Positions 55,225 to 63,873 of a stretch of 64,000 nucleotides of DNA are shown here, piece after piece. Source of the DNA: Sulfitobacter sp. M05 (lineage in GTDB: Bacteria > Pseudomonadota > Alphaproteobacteria > Rhodobacterales > Rhodobacteraceae); the NCBI RefSeq assembly GCF_029285175.1, contig NZ_JABEDH010000001.1, forward strand, positions 1,116,001 through 1,180,000. The letters are read 5' to 3'. A model generated the notes under the pieces. It worked only from the letters and a program-made list of their open reading frames with translations, ran no database searches and was not told the DNA's origin. The position numbers and the translations under genes are program-made. Numbering within the stretch: the stretch's first letter is position 1; each line of letters opens with the position of its first letter.

Positions 55225-55826
55225 GCTGATACCCTTTGTTGAAAGGCCTGCGCGCTCAGGTGGTAACTGGGGGCGATGAACTCTTCCGCGCGTTTGATCC
55301 AGCCGCCCTTGCCGCCGGCCCTTGTGCGCGCATATTTCCGACTGGCCACTCGTTTGTCCGCCAGACGAAAATAATAGTTGCGCCGCGCAATGCCGTAGGC
55401 GTCCACCAGATGATCCGGTGCTGCCGCCATGGCCTGTCGCGCGGCGGCAATGCTCTGCGGGCCCAGCACGCCGTCGACGATCACGTTGATCTCCATGGCG
55501 CGTAAAAGCTGTTGCAGGATACGGATCGCGTTCGAACCGGCGTTGACATACATGTCAAATACCGAAGGCTGTAGCGGCTTTGGCAGGTCCCCGATCCGCG
55601 GCTTGTCAAAGTAATGTTCGATGAAGATATCGACCGCCTGTCGCCGGCTTAACGCTTTGACATCGCGAACATCGACCAGCCCGTCCCGGTTCAAATCAAC
55701 GCCAAGGCGGCGCATGGTATGGATCGTCACACCAAAGTTCGTCGCCCCGCCCGGATCATCCGGATCATTCACAAAGCCCCCCTCGCGGGCGATGATTTCC
55801 TCTGCAATTTCCCTGACCGACACCAT
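55215..55826 (-). CDS. GTA-type endolysin (GH108 N-acetylmuramidase)
   Basis: A 203-residue muramidase. The GH108 start AREGGFVNDPDDPGGATNFG (13-32) includes the catalytic Glu15. A 12-residue EF-hand/dockerin-like loop, DLNRDGLVDVRD at 44-55, is inserted before ALSRRQAVDIFIEHYF. The C-terminal peptidoglycan-binding-like region spans about 120-200. Without a signal peptide it needs the holin encoded next. Its SD (GAGGG, 7 nt before ATG) is partly in the 3' arm of an upstream hairpin. Confidence 0.88.
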   Translation of the reverse strand: MVSVREIAEEIIAREGGFVNDPDDPGGATNFGVTIHTMRRLGVDLNRDGLVDVRDVKALSRRQAVDIFIEHYFDKPRIGDLPKPLQPSVFDMYVNAGSNAIRILQQLLRAMEINVIVDGVLGPQSIAAARQAMAAAPDHLVDAYGIARRNYYFRLADKRVASRKYARTRAGGKGGWIKRAEEFIAPSYHLSAQAFQQRVSAWD

Positions 55827-55835
55827 GCCACTGCC

Positions 55836-55856
55836 CTCACCGTTGTTCGCGGTGAG
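55836..55856 (-). promoter_or_regulatory. SD-sequestering hairpin of the endolysin gene
   Basis: On the minus strand CTCACCG and CGGTGAG form a perfect 7-bp stem with a 7-nt loop; the 3' arm GGTGAG continues into GG to give the SD GAGGG located 7 nt before the endolysin ATG. Melting the stem would be needed for efficient initiation. Confidence 0.5.
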
Positions 55857-55900
55857 AAGCGCAGAAATTGGTTAACAAGATCAGGACGCAGCGACCGGTG

Positions 55901-56344
55901 TCAGCTGTCGGGCTCTACATAGACGCCCTGTTCCTTCAGCGCATCCACGACCTCTTTGGGCATGTATGTTTCATCATGTTTGGCAAGTATCTCAGTCGCT
56001 TCGAAGACACCGTTGATGTAACGCCCCGTGCCCACCATACCCTGTCCTTCTTCAAACAGGTCAGGCAACACACCGCGATAAGTCACCGGCACTGTTGCGC
56101 CGCCATCCGTCACACTGAAACTTACCGTTTCGCTCTCACCACGCACCAGGGTGCCCTCTTCGACCAAGCCCCCGATACGGAACACTTCAGAGGCCGCAGG
56201 CGGTTCCGCAATCACTTGCGACGGGGCACGGAAGAAGTTGATCCCGTCGCGCATCGCATAGCCTATCAAGGCGGTTGAGCCGATCAAGGCCACAACTGCC
56301 AGAGCGATAACTTGAATACGTCTTTGTTTCTTAAGGCTTTTCAT
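55901..56344 (-). CDS. ccmE: Haem chaperone CcmE
   Basis: A 147-residue periplasmic haem chaperone: N-terminal anchor (about 11-31) and OB-fold domain with the covalent haem His123 and Tyr127 in AKHDETYMP. It carries haem from CcmC to CcmF. The ATG at 56344 is chosen (MKSLKKQRR is the usual N-terminus); the GTG at 56353 overlaps argC. It follows argC with a 5-nt gap and is separated from ccmF by the lysis pair. Confidence 0.93.
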   Translation of the reverse strand: MKSLKKQRRIQVIALAVVALIGSTALIGYAMRDGINFFRAPSQVIAEPPAASEVFRIGGLVEEGTLVRGESETVSFSVTDGGATVPVTYRGVLPDLFEEGQGMVGTGRYINGVFEATEILAKHDETYMPKEVVDALKEQGVYVEPDS

Positions 56345-56349
56345 GCCGC

Positions 56350-57375
56350 TCACGGAAATAGCGGGGCCATCATCAGCCCCTCGGTCTCCGCTATACCTAA
56401 CATCAGATTGGCATTCTGCAATGCCTGCCCGCTGCTACCTTTTGTCAGGTTATCAAGGGCGGCCACAACAATTGCGCGCCCGGCAATGCGGTCTTGTACG
56501 ACACCGACATGACAGAAGTTCGATCCGCGAATGTGCCGCGTGCTGGGGGCTTCGCCCAAGGGCAACACCTCGACAAAGGGTTCATCGGCATAGGTTTTTT
56601 GCAACTCTGCATGGATCGCCTGCGCGTCCCCTTTGACGTAACATGTCGCCAGAATGCCCCGGTTTGCCGGCACCAGATGTGGCGTAAACTGCACCTTAAC
56701 GGGCCGGCCCGCCACAGCACTAAACTCCTGATCAAACTCGCCCAGATGCCGGTGCGTCCCGCCAACAGCATAAGCATGATACCCTTCGGACAACTCCGCG
56801 TGCAGCAGGTTTTCCTTAAGCGACCGCCCTGCCCCTGACACGGCGCATTTCAAATCCAAAATGATCTCATCCAGATCGATCAGCCCCGCCGCAATCAAAG
56901 GCCGCAAGGCAAGCTGCCCAGTCGCCGCATTACAACCTGTTCCGGCCACCAGACGCGCGCCTTTGATCTCTTCCCGATAGAACTCGGTCAGCCCGTACAC
57001 CGCCTCGCCTTGTTGTGCCAAAGCCGAATGCGGGTTGCCGTACCATTTTTCATAGGCTTCCGGATCACGCAGCCGGAAATCCGCCGATAGGTCCACGATT
57101 TTGAGGTCACCGGGAAGCTTGGCAATCACCTCCTGCGAGGTCTTATGCGGCAAGGCGCAAAAGCAAAGGTCGATCTGCGAAAAATCAATATCGTCGATTG
57201 TCACAAGCTTGGGTAAATCCAGATGACGCAGATGCGGGAAGACATCGGCCATTGCCTGTCCTGCCTTGGAGTTTCCCCCCAAAGCTTTGATTTGCATAGA
57301 TGAATGGCCGGCAATCAGCCGGATTAACTCTGCGCCAGTGTAACCGGACGCACCCAGAATGGCGATATTATACAT
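56350..57375 (-). CDS. argC: N-acetyl-gamma-glutamyl-phosphate reductase
   Basis: A 341-residue NADPH enzyme of arginine synthesis, long-type ArgC. The dinucleotide fold starts [18 protein letters not shown] (4-21), the catalytic Cys is in [18 protein letters not shown] (about 144-161), and the His-containing segment [12 protein letters not shown] follows. The ATG at 57375 is preceded by weak purines; the longer frame to 57483 overlaps the murI leader. ccmE follows. Confidence 0.94.
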   Translation of the reverse strand: MYNIAILGASGYTGAELIRLIAGHSSMQIKALGGNSKAGQAMADVFPHLRHLDLPKLVTIDDIDFSQIDLCFCALPHKTSQEVIAKLPGDLKIVDLSADFRLRDPEAYEKWYGNPHSALAQQGEAVYGLTEFYREEIKGARLVAGTGCNAATGQLALRPLIAAGLIDLDEIILDLKCAVSGAGRSLKENLLHAELSEGYHAYAVGGTHRHLGEFDQEFSAVAGRPVKVQFTPHLVPANRGILATCYVKGDAQAIHAELQKTYADEPFVEVLPLGEAPSTRHIRGSNFCHVGVVQDRIAGRAIVVAALDNLTKGSSGQALQNANLMLGIAETEGLMMAPLFP

Positions 57376-57412
57376 GTTCTTGGTCCCTTGTTGGGGTTCG
57401 TTTAAGCGAAAA

Positions 57413-58222
57413 TCAGGCGGCAGTGAAGCTGATTGGTCGTCGCAAAAACTGTGTCGCGCGAGAGGACACCCTGGCCGGATCACCCGTTGTCAGATAGGCC
57501 GTTTCCCCTGTGCCCAGCTTGTCAGGATGGCGCGCGATGTAATCCGCAAGGCTTTCCGCCACCAGATCAGCCTGACTATAGACGCTGACATCTTCGCCCA
57601 AAGCAGACTGAAAAATCTCTTGCATCAGCGGATAATGGGTACAGCCCAGAATGGCGGCATTCGGGTCGGGCATCTTGCGTTTCAAAGCATCTACATGACT
57701 GCGTACCAAAGCTTCGGCCAGGATATAGTCACCATCCTCGATCGCATCAACAACCCCACCACAGGCCTGCGCCTCGACATCGACACCGATGGCGCGAAAC
57801 GCCAGTTCCCGCTGGAAAGCGCGACTGGACACGGTGGCAGGTGTCGCAAACAGCGCCACATGTTTTACCGCCACTTCGCGGGGCGGCGAATTGTCACCCC
57901 ACTGCCGTTCTGTCAGCGCCTCAATAAGCGGTACAAAAACCCCCAGAACACGCTTGTCCTCTGGCACCCATGCCTCCTGCATCCGGCGCAGGGCTGCGGC
58001 CGAGGCGGTGTTGCAGGCGAGGATGACCAGATCACAACCGGCATCAAACAGACGCTGCGTTGCCGCTGTTGTCAGTGCGTAGATATCATCCGCCGTGCGC
58101 ACCCCATAAGGCGCATGCGCACTGTCAGCGAGGTAAACAAACTCTACCTCCGGCAGCCGCTCCTGCACGGCCTGTAGAACGGTCAAACCGCCCAATCCAC
58201 TGTCGAAAATGCCAATTGCCAT
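57413..58222 (-). CDS. murI: Glutamate racemase
   Basis: A 269-residue cofactor-independent racemase producing D-glutamate for peptidoglycan. The two catalytic cysteines lie in [14 protein letters not shown] (about 67-80) and [13 protein letters not shown] (about 190-202); [13 protein letters not shown] (4-16) is the start signature. Full-length; it follows the acyltransferase gene by 15 nt. Confidence 0.94.
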   Translation of the reverse strand: MAIGIFDSGLGGLTVLQAVQERLPEVEFVYLADSAHAPYGVRTADDIYALTTAATQRLFDAGCDLVILACNTASAAALRRMQEAWVPEDKRVLGVFVPLIEALTERQWGDNSPPREVAVKHVALFATPATVSSRAFQRELAFRAIGVDVEAQACGGVVDAIEDGDYILAEALVRSHVDALKRKMPDPNAAILGCTHYPLMQEIFQSALGEDVSVYSQADLVAESLADYIARHPDKLGTGETAYLTTGDPARVSSRATQFLRRPISFTAA

Positions 58223-58237
58223 GTTGCTCCAGCCCTT

Positions 58238-59116
58238 TCAGGCGCGATGATGTTCCTCAAATTCAAAGCCAAGTTCGGTTGTAACCAATGGCTCTGGCGA
58301 CAACTCATAGGTGGCTTTGCGCAGAAAATCCATCATGGCTTTTGCATCTGCGGCAATTGGGTCCAATACGGTACGTTCCAGGGGCTGGCCGATGACCACC
58401 CGCACTGGCCTATCAACGCGTTTGCGGAACTCCTTGATCAACAATCCCATACGCAGATTCGGGTGCAGATGGCTGGCAATCTGGAACAGGCGACTGGTAT
58501 GGCCATCAAAATAGACTGGCACCACAGTGGCGCGCGACTTGGCAATCATGCGGGCGGTGAAACTGCGCCAACACGGGTCCATTGGGCGGGAAAACGGCGT
58601 CGCAGCAGTACTGACCGTGCCGCCCGGAAACACCCCCACGGCACCACCCTGCGCCAGCAAGCCCAGCGCCTTGCGCCGTGTCGCAAGGTTCAGGGCCAAG
58701 GCCGCCTTATCTGTTTCGAAACTGATTGGCAGCAAATACGGGTTCAGATCGGCCGCGCGGTTAAACACCGCATTGGCCATGATCCTGAAATCGCTGCGTG
58801 TGCGTTCCATCAAATGGCCCAGCATCAATCCGTCAAGGATGCCATAAGGGTGATTGGCAATAAAGATTACCGGCCCCTGTCGCGGGATCAAATCCAATCT
58901 GCCGCCCACCACTTCAAGGCTCAGCCCGTACCGCCGCGACATGACCTCGAAAAAACTGCTGCCGGAACGCAGATCCTCTTCGTAGCCTTTGGCGCGATTA
59001 ATCAATTGCAACCGGCCTGTGGTATTCTCCATCAACCGGATCAGCATCTTGCCCGATCTACTGGCAGCACTTGATGCATAGCTGAGGTCCGCTGCGCGGC
59101 TGGTTGTGGACGGCAC
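58238..59116 (-). CDS. PlsC-type lysophospholipid acyltransferase
   Basis: A 292-residue acyltransferase. The catalytic HX4D motif is NHPYGILDG (about 92-100), followed by FPGGTVS (about 166-172) for the acyl acceptor. Members acylate lysophosphatidate or ornithine-type lipids; the exact acceptor is unclear. The GTG at 59116 has GGAG about 8 nt upstream, and that site lies in the 3' arm of a 10-bp inverted repeat. It follows the indolepyruvate oxidoreductase gene by 78 nt. Confidence 0.83.
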   Translation of the reverse strand: MPSTTSRAADLSYASSAASRSGKMLIRLMENTTGRLQLINRAKGYEEDLRSGSSFFEVMSRRYGLSLEVVGGRLDLIPRQGPVIFIANHPYGILDGLMLGHLMERTRSDFRIMANAVFNRAADLNPYLLPISFETDKAALALNLATRRKALGLLAQGGAVGVFPGGTVSTAATPFSRPMDPCWRSFTARMIAKSRATVVPVYFDGHTSRLFQIASHLHPNLRMGLLIKEFRKRVDRPVRVVIGQPLERTVLDPIAADAKAMMDFLRKATYELSPEPLVTTELGFEFEEHHRA

Positions 59117-59117
59117 T

Positions 59118-59162
59118 AAATCTGCTCCAAGGGACGGCTTTCCCCTCCCCTAGAGCAGATTT
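59118..59162 (-). promoter_or_regulatory. 10-bp inverted repeat covering the acyltransferase SD
   Basis: AAATCTGCTC (59118-59127) and GAGCAGATTT (59153-59162) are perfect inverted arms with a 25-nt spacer. On the minus strand the 3' arm GAGCAGATTT is directly followed by A and the GTG start, and contains part of the GGAG ribosome-binding site, so pairing would hide the site. Confidence 0.5.
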
Positions 59163-59194
59163 GTAACACCAACATTACTGCCTGCCGCCTCCGG

Positions 59195-62100
59195 CTATTC
59201 CGCCGCTTTGGCCACCTGTGGGCCGCCAGCACGGATCACGCTCAACAGTTCCTCACGGCGTTTTGCTGCCTTGGCCTCTGCAGCTTGCTTGACCGGGCCG
59301 AAGCCTCTGATCTGTTTGGGCAATTCAGCCAAGGCGACAATCGCCTCACGGGTCTGATCGGTCAACAGGCCCAGCGCCTCGGCAAGATCTGTCTCATATT
59401 GCTTGATCAGAGCGCGCTCCATCTTGCGTTCTGCCGTATAGCCGAAGACATCCAGCGGCGTACCACGCAGCCCTTTCATCCGCGCCATAATCCGCAAGGG
59501 GCGCTCAAGCCATGGACCAAATTCACGTTTCATCGGGCGGCCATTGGGGCCGGTTTTCGACATCAGGGGCGGCGCCAGGTTAAAGGACATTTTGAAATCA
59601 CCCTCAAACTCTGCCTGTGCCTGTTCTCGGCTTTTCAGCAACAGACGCGCCACCTCGTATTCGTCTTTGTAAGACAGCAGTTTGTGGTAACCTTCGGCCA
59701 CCGCAGCCTTCACCGTGTCATCCCCAATGCTATTGACCAGCTTGGCATAGCGTTTGGCCAGACGTTTGCCCTGATACTGCGTCAGATGATCCATCCGGAA
59801 GGCAATCCGGTCCTCCAGCGTTTTGGGCAATGCCATCACCTTGGGCTCTGACACACGCTGTGCATCCTCAGGATACAGCGCTGCCCAGCGCCCGATATCA
59901 AAAGCCCGCAGATTGCGCTCTACCGCAGCGCCGTTCAGGCGGATCGCTTCTTGCATAGCCTCCAGTGACAGCGGCAGCAGCCCTTTCTGCCATGCCCCCC
60001 CCAGAACCATCATGTTCGAGAAAATTGAATCCCCCAATGCGGCCTTGGCCAGTTCGGAGGCATCAAACAAGGTCACCCCTTCCTTCAGCCGCGCTTCAAG
60101 CGCCAGGGTCAGACGGTCATAAGGCATCTGGAACTCTGTATCGCGGGTGAAATCGCCGGTAATGATCTGATGCGAATTCACAACCGCGCCCGTGCGCCCG
60201 CCTTGGGTCAGGCCCAGCGTCTTGGAACCGGCAGAGACCACCAGATCCCCCCCGATAAGGGCATGGGCTTCGCCTGTGGCCACGCGGATGGCTGAAATAT
60301 CCGCGGGATCATTTGCCAGACGGCAATGGATATGCACTGCGCCCCCCTTCTGGGCAAGGCCGGCCATCTCCATCATGCCAGCGCCTTTACCGTCCAGTTG
60401 CGCCGCCTGCGCCATCAATGCGCCGATGGTCACAACACCGGTCCCACCAACACCGGTGATCACCACGTTATAGGTGCCATCGATCAGTGGCAGCTCTGGC
60501 ATTGGCAGATCGGGGATTTTAATTTCAGTGGTCGGATCTTTGCGCACATTTGCGCCTTCCAGCGTCACAAAGGACGGGCAGAAGCCGTTAATACAGGAGA
60601 AATCCTTGTTGCAGGAGGATTGATCAATCGCGCGTTTACGCCCCAATTCGGTTTCTGCCGGCACAAGCGACACACAGTTGGATTGCACGCCGCAATCACC
60701 ACAGCCTTCACAGACATCGGTATTGATAAACAACCGCTTGTCAGGATCAGGGAACAGCCCCCGCTTGCGACGCCGGCGTTTCTCGGCCGCGCAGGTCTGG
60801 ATATAGACAATCGCGCTCACGCCTTCCTTGGTGGCAAAATCCTTTTGCACCGTTTCCAGCATGGCACGTTCATGCATCGCTACCCCCTTGAAAGCAGCGG
60901 CATCAACGTCCTCTTTCTCGTCATAGACAACGGCAAGGTTCTTTACCCCCATGGCCTGCAACTCGGCCACGATCCGGGGGGCGTCCAAATCCCCCTCGTT
61001 GTTCTGACCACCGGTCATGGCGACCGCATCATTATAGAGAATTTTATAGGTGATATTGGTTCCCGCCGCGAGGGCCGCACGGATCGCCTGTACCCCCGAG
61101 TGGTTATAGGTGCCGTCCCCAAGGTTCTGGAACACATGTTTGCGGGTGGAAAACGGTGCCTCGCCGATCCAGTTCGCCCCCTCGCCGCCCATATGGGTAA
61201 ATCCGGTGGTTTCTCGGTCCATCCACTGCACCATATAGTGGCAACCGATCCCGGCATAGGCGCGGCTGCCATCGGGCACCTTGGTAGATGAGTTATGTGG
61301 ACAGCCGGAACAGAAATACGGCATCCGCGCAGCGATATCCTCTGCGTTGTCCGCACGGCGCGCCTCATCAAGGGCCGCCATCCCCGCCTTAAGCCCGTCG
61401 GTATCGCGGCCTTCTTCAATCAGAATTTCGCCAAGCTTTTGCGCGATATAGATGGGGTCAAGCGCACCCCGGGTCGGAAACAGCTCTTCGCCATGTTCAA
61501 GGCCCGCGCCACCGCCCTTGTACCAGCCGTAAACCCGACGGTGCTGATCTGAGAACAACGCCTCTTTGATCTGTACCTCAATCAGCTTGCGCTTTTCCTC
61601 AACCACAACCACCAGATCAAGCCCTTCGGCAAAATCATGAAAGCCGCGCATGTCCAGCGGAAAGGTCTGGCCAACCTTATAGAGTGATAGCCCAAGGCGC
61701 TCCGCTTCGTTTTCGTCAATGTTCAACAAGCTCATGGCGTGGATCAAATCCAGCCAGTTCTTACCCGCAGCAACAAAACCGATCTTGGCACCGGGTTTAC
61801 CCCAGACGCGCTTGTCCATCTTGTTGGCATGGCTGAACGCTTCGGCGGCGTAGCGCTTGTAATCAATCATCCGGGCTTCTTGATCATGTGGGGTATCCCC
61901 CAACCGGATGTTCAACCCGCCTTCGGGCATGTCAAACTCCGGTGTGATCAGCTGCATCCGGTTCGGATCACCGTTGACCACACTGGTGGCTTCAACCGTG
62001 TCCTTCATTGTCTTCAGGCCAACCCACAACCCCGAGAACCGCGACAACGCCCAACCATAGATGCCGTAGTCAAGGATCTCCTGCACGCCTGCCGGGCTGA

Positions 62101-62611
62101 CCACCGGCATATAGGCATCGACCATGGCCCATTCGGACTGGTGCAGCACGGTCGAGGATTCGCCGGTATGGTCATCCCCCATCGCCATCAACACACCACC
62201 ATGGACAGAGCTGCCGGCCATATTCGCGTGGCGCATCACATCACCGGAACGGTCAACCCCCGGTCCCTTGCCGTACCACAGACCAAAAACACCGTCGTAC
62301 TTCCCTTCACCGCGCAGCTCCGCCTGTTGCGACCCCCAAAGCGATGTTGCCGCCAGATCCTCGTTCAACCCCGCCTGAAACGTAACCTCATGGGCGCGCA
62401 ACACCTTCTCGGCCTTGGACATCTGCAAATCCACCGCCCCAAGAGGCGATCCGCGATACCCTGTTACCAGACCGGCGGTGTTCAACCCCGCCGCCCGGTC
62501 GCGCGCAGATTGCATCAACATCATCCGCACCAACGCCTGCGTGCCGTTCAGTAGGACGGTTGACCTCTCCAAATCAAATCGGTCGTTAAGTGAAATCTTC
62601 TGGCTGGTCAT
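59195..62611 (-). CDS. Fused indolepyruvate ferredoxin oxidoreductase
   Basis: A 1138-residue fused enzyme (alpha plus beta subunits of IOR in one chain). It oxidatively decarboxylates aryl-pyruvates to acyl-CoA, reducing ferredoxin or a partner. The TPP-binding region (TGYRGSPLGAVD and GDGTYNHSG segments) lies in the N-terminal 650 residues; a [4Fe-4S] cluster is bound by CEGCGDCGVQSNC (about 640-652), and CNKDFSCINGFCPSF follows. The gamma-like domain (VVITGVGGTGVVTIGALMAQ) starts near 725. It is divergent from the LysR gene. Confidence 0.92.
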   Translation of the reverse strand: MTSQKISLNDRFDLERSTVLLNGTQALVRMMLMQSARDRAAGLNTAGLVTGYRGSPLGAVDLQMSKAEKVLRAHEVTFQAGLNEDLAATSLWGSQQAELRGEGKYDGVFGLWYGKGPGVDRSGDVMRHANMAGSSVHGGVLMAMGDDHTGESSTVLHQSEWAMVDAYMPVVSPAGVQEILDYGIYGWALSRFSGLWVGLKTMKDTVEATSVVNGDPNRMQLITPEFDMPEGGLNIRLGDTPHDQEARMIDYKRYAAEAFSHANKMDKRVWGKPGAKIGFVAAGKNWLDLIHAMSLLNIDENEAERLGLSLYKVGQTFPLDMRGFHDFAEGLDLVVVVEEKRKLIEVQIKEALFSDQHRRVYGWYKGGGAGLEHGEELFPTRGALDPIYIAQKLGEILIEEGRDTDGLKAGMAALDEARRADNAEDIAARMPYFCSGCPHNSSTKVPDGSRAYAGIGCHYMVQWMDRETTGFTHMGGEGANWIGEAPFSTRKHVFQNLGDGTYNHSGVQAIRAALAAGTNITYKILYNDAVAMTGGQNNEGDLDAPRIVAELQAMGVKNLAVVYDEKEDVDAAAFKGVAMHERAMLETVQKDFATKEGVSAIVYIQTCAAEKRRRRKRGLFPDPDKRLFINTDVCEGCGDCGVQSNCVSLVPAETELGRKRAIDQSSCNKDFSCINGFCPSFVTLEGANVRKDPTTEIKIPDLPMPELPLIDGTYNVVITGVGGTGVVTIGALMAQAAQLDGKGAGMMEMAGLAQKGGAVHIHCRLANDPADISAIRVATGEAHALIGGDLVVSAGSKTLGLTQGGRTGAVVNSHQIITGDFTRDTEFQMPYDRLTLALEARLKEGVTLFDASELAKAALGDSIFSNMMVLGGAWQKGLLPLSLEAMQEAIRLNGAAVERNLRAFDIGRWAALYPEDAQRVSEPKVMALPKTLEDRIAFRMDHLTQYQGKRLAKRYAKLVNSIGDDTVKAAVAEGYHKLLSYKDEYEVARLLLKSREQAQAEFEGDFKMSFNLAPPLMSKTGPNGRPMKREFGPWLERPLRIMARMKGLRGTPLDVFGYTAERKMERALIKQYETDLAEALGLLTDQTREAIVALAELPKQIRGFGPVKQAAEAKAAKRREELLSVIRAGGPQVAKAAE

Positions 62612-62803
62612 GGCGTTCTCCCTCGGTGCGATGATCTGGCGGCAGTTTTGTCAATTATAGGTCATAAATGCTGACCTGTATATAGGATTTTCTGAACTTC
62701 TGCCGCTATTATTCCCCTTCCCCCTATGCCTGCGGGGGCACTATAGGATACAAACTGCCCAATCCGGGCATGTGCCGACGGTGCCAATAGGGGACAAAAT
62801 CAA
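62612..62803. promoter_or_regulatory. Divergent promoter region with a LysR-type operator
   Basis: AGGTCA (62659-62664) and TGACCT (62672-62677) form a dyad with a 7-nt spacer; the flanks (TAT and GTA) extend it and it contains a T-N11-A LysR pattern (T62662 to A62674). It is centred about 57 nt upstream of the oxidoreductase start and 136 nt upstream of the LysR start. TATAGG repeats flank it. Confidence 0.55.
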
Positions 62804-63700
62804 ATGGATTGGGACAAGCTAAGGATTTTTCACGCTGTCGCAGATGCCGGTTCCCTCACCCATGCGGGGGACAAGCTGAACCTGTCACAATCCGCGGTTT
62901 CCCGACAGATTCGCGGCCTGGAAGAACAGCTGAACACAAACCTGTTCCACCGCCACGCCCGCGGTCTGATCCTGACAGAACAAGGCGAATTGTTATTTGA
63001 TGCCACAAGCGCCATGACAAAACGTCTGGACACCGCTTCTGCGCGAATTCGTGACAGCGAAGAAGAAGTATTCGGCGAATTGCGCGTCACCACGACCACC
63101 GGTTTCGGTACCCTGTGGTTGGCACCGCGCCTGCCAAAACTCTATGAGAAATTTCCAGACCTCAGGGTTGATCTGATGCTTGAGGAACGGGTGCTGGACC
63201 TGCCAATGCGCGAAGCGGATGTCGCGATCCGTATGAAAGAACCCTCGCAGGCCGATTTGATCCGCAAAAAGCTGATGATGATCAAAATGTGCCTCTACGC
63301 CTCGCCTGCCTACATTGAGGCCAACGGCATTCCTGCGACCGTTGAGGGGATGCACGCGCATCGGCTGATCTGCCAGAATACGGAAAGCGATCAGGTTGGT
63401 GCGGGTGTAACCCTGATCCAGCAAGTGATGATGAATGAGGTCCGGTCTCTACTGACCGTAAACAACTATTTCGGCGTGCTGCAAGGTGTGCTGCATGACC
63501 TTGGAATCGGTATCTTGCCTAACTATTTGACCGAGGATTTCCCCGAACTTGTTCAAGTCCTTCCGGAAGTACAATCAGCAGATGTGCCTGTTTTTCTGGC
63601 GTACCCCGCTGAACTGCGCCAATCAAAGCGGGTTTCTGCGTTCAAGGATTTTGTTCAAGACGAAATCATCAGCTACCGTAAGAGATTGAAAGATTTGTAA
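62804..63700 (+). CDS. LysR-type transcriptional regulator
   Basis: A 298-residue regulator. The N-terminal winged HTH is LRIFHAVADAGSLTHAGDKL to RHARGLILTE (about 5-50) and the C-terminal substrate-binding domain starts near 90. It faces the indolepyruvate oxidoreductase gene across a LysR-type operator, so it probably controls that gene in response to an aromatic acid. The start ATG at 62804 has a weak purine-rich site. Confidence 0.9.
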   Translation: MDWDKLRIFHAVADAGSLTHAGDKLNLSQSAVSRQIRGLEEQLNTNLFHRHARGLILTEQGELLFDATSAMTKRLDTASARIRDSEEEVFGELRVTTTTGFGTLWLAPRLPKLYEKFPDLRVDLMLEERVLDLPMREADVAIRMKEPSQADLIRKKLMMIKMCLYASPAYIEANGIPATVEGMHAHRLICQNTESDQVGAGVTLIQQVMMNEVRSLLTVNNYFGVLQGVLHDLGIGILPNYLTEDFPELVQVLPEVQSADVPVFLAYPAELRQSKRVSAFKDFVQDEIISYRKRLKDL

Positions 63701-63759
63701 GTTTCGAAAGGTATGCGTAAAACACATATCGGATATGACGTGAATTAAGCGTTCATGAC

Positions 63760-63788
63760 TTGATCGGGGGCACTTCGCCACTTACTTC
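63760..63788 (+). promoter_or_regulatory. Candidate sigma-70 promoter of the sRNA
   Basis: TTGATC (63760-63765) and TACTTC (63783-63788) are separated by 17 nt. Transcription would start at about 63792-63795, exactly at the base of the first hairpin of the candidate sRNA. Confidence 0.4.
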
Positions 63789-63791
63789 ATC

Positions 63792-63873
63792 GGTATAGAG
63801 TTAACGACCGCAAGGTTGTTTCTTTATACCTCCCTGTTGGACTTGGCCGAGCTTTGCGCTCGGCCTTTTTTTT
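63792..63873 (+). ncRNA. Candidate small RNA with terminator
   Basis: An 82-nt element 91 nt after the LysR stop. Arm GGTATAGAG (63792-63800) pairs with CTTTATACC (63822-63830) over 9 bp (one wobble); after a TT/T internal loop AACGACC pairs with GGTTGTT (7 bp, one wobble) around the GNRA tetraloop GCAA (63810-63813). A single-stranded TCCCTGTTGGACTT follows, then a terminator: GGCCGAGC/GCTCGGCC with loop TTTGC and T8 (63845-63873). It could instead be the LysR 3' UTR, but its own promoter-like elements favour an independent sRNA. I do not recognise a known family. Confidence 0.5.
63845..63873 (+). terminator. Rho-independent terminator (T8)
   Basis: A perfect 8-bp stem GGCCGAGC/GCTCGGCC with a 5-nt loop is followed by eight T. 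It is the best intrinsic terminator in the window and ends the candidate sRNA and/or the LysR transcript. The last 127 nt of the window show no gene. Confidence 0.9.

Noticed and set aside
54649..55826. Remnant prophage
   Set aside because: Only the holin-endolysin pair is present, with no phage structural, integrase or repressor genes; the type matches GTA lysis genes.
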